From the NCBI GenBank assembly GCA_045636065.1, contig JAZTWW010000057.1:1-38890 (forward strand): a DNA stretch of 38,890 nt, in the 5' to 3' direction. Under the pieces are notes generated by a model. It was not told the origin of the DNA. It was given only the letters and a program-made list of their open reading frames with translations, and did no database searches. Positions 38,844 through 38,890 of the stretch are shown piece after piece. This DNA is from RGIG5050 sp045636065 (GTDB taxonomy: Bacteria > Verrucomicrobiota > Kiritimatiellia > RFP12 > UBA1067). Numbering within the stretch: the stretch's first letter is position 1; the number at the start of each line of letters is the position of its first letter. A program made the translations under genes and the position numbers.

Positions 38844-38890
38844 CTTCCTCCTTCGCCAAGGCTTCCTCCTTCGCCAAGGCTACGGAGGAC
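38844..38890. repeat. Tandem 18-nt repeat at the right edge
   Basis: The unit CTTCCTCCTTCGCCAAGG occurs exactly twice (38844-38861 and 38862-38879). It is followed by CTACGGAGGAC, whose GGAGGA pairs with the upstream TCCTCC. The array is cut by the window end, so its full extent is unknown. Confidence 0.7.

Overview
The window is a dense, GC-rich bacterial chromosome segment with Shine-Dalgarno-type translation, Sec/lipoprotein signals and many ATGA or TGATG stop/start overlaps. A type III secretion chaperone, several lipoproteins and a GT117-like membrane protein point to a Gram-negative host. The mix of families and dispersed repeats suggests the PVC superphylum, perhaps an uncultured gut Kiritimatiellota or Verrucomicrobiota; this assignment is inference. 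Nearly all genes lie on the minus strand. The clear exception is one ATPase at 33086-34417.

Read in the transcribed (minus) direction from the right, the layout is as follows. (1) 37850-38890 is an accessory edge: a YjdF-like membrane protein, an internally deleted GxxExxY remnant inside inverted CACAAAGnn repeats, and dispersed repeats. (2) 34490-37165 is a promoter, a 33-codon ORF, a CesT-family type III secretion chaperone and a 635-aa putative effector. An imperfect 39-nt repeat sits at each of the last two stop codons. (3) 33007-34417 is a DUF4143 ATPase on the plus strand. (4) 23864-32993 is tRNA-Ser(UGA) followed by recC-recB-recD. (5) 19413-23867 is one tightly overlapped operon: DAHP synthase, chorismate mutase, an unknown protein, ParA, an MntR/DtxR regulator and a cysteine desulfurase. 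(6) 12992-19396 holds two tandem acidic-tailed exported paralogs, an FkbH-like HAD protein, DprA, a sirtuin and a hotdog thioesterase. (7) 7866-12983 holds cyclophilin, RecD2, threonine deaminase and a leucine-rich-repeat lipoprotein. (8) 2564-7861 holds a GT117/TPR membrane protein, a WP-repeat lipoprotein and TilS. (9) 174-2567 is a STAS antagonist plus a membrane phosphatase/kinase fusion, a compact partner-switching module.

Eight minus-strand promoters can be read directly. They share a strict pattern: TTGnnn, 17-18 bp, TATAAT-like, usually with TGG just before the -10. They define the operons above. The most novel material is the chaperone-effector locus, since no secretion apparatus genes lie in the window, followed by the GxxExxY/CACAAAG element and the paired acidic-tail exported proteins. 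DNA end processing is unusually well represented: RecBCD, RecD2 and DprA all occur within about 23 kb.
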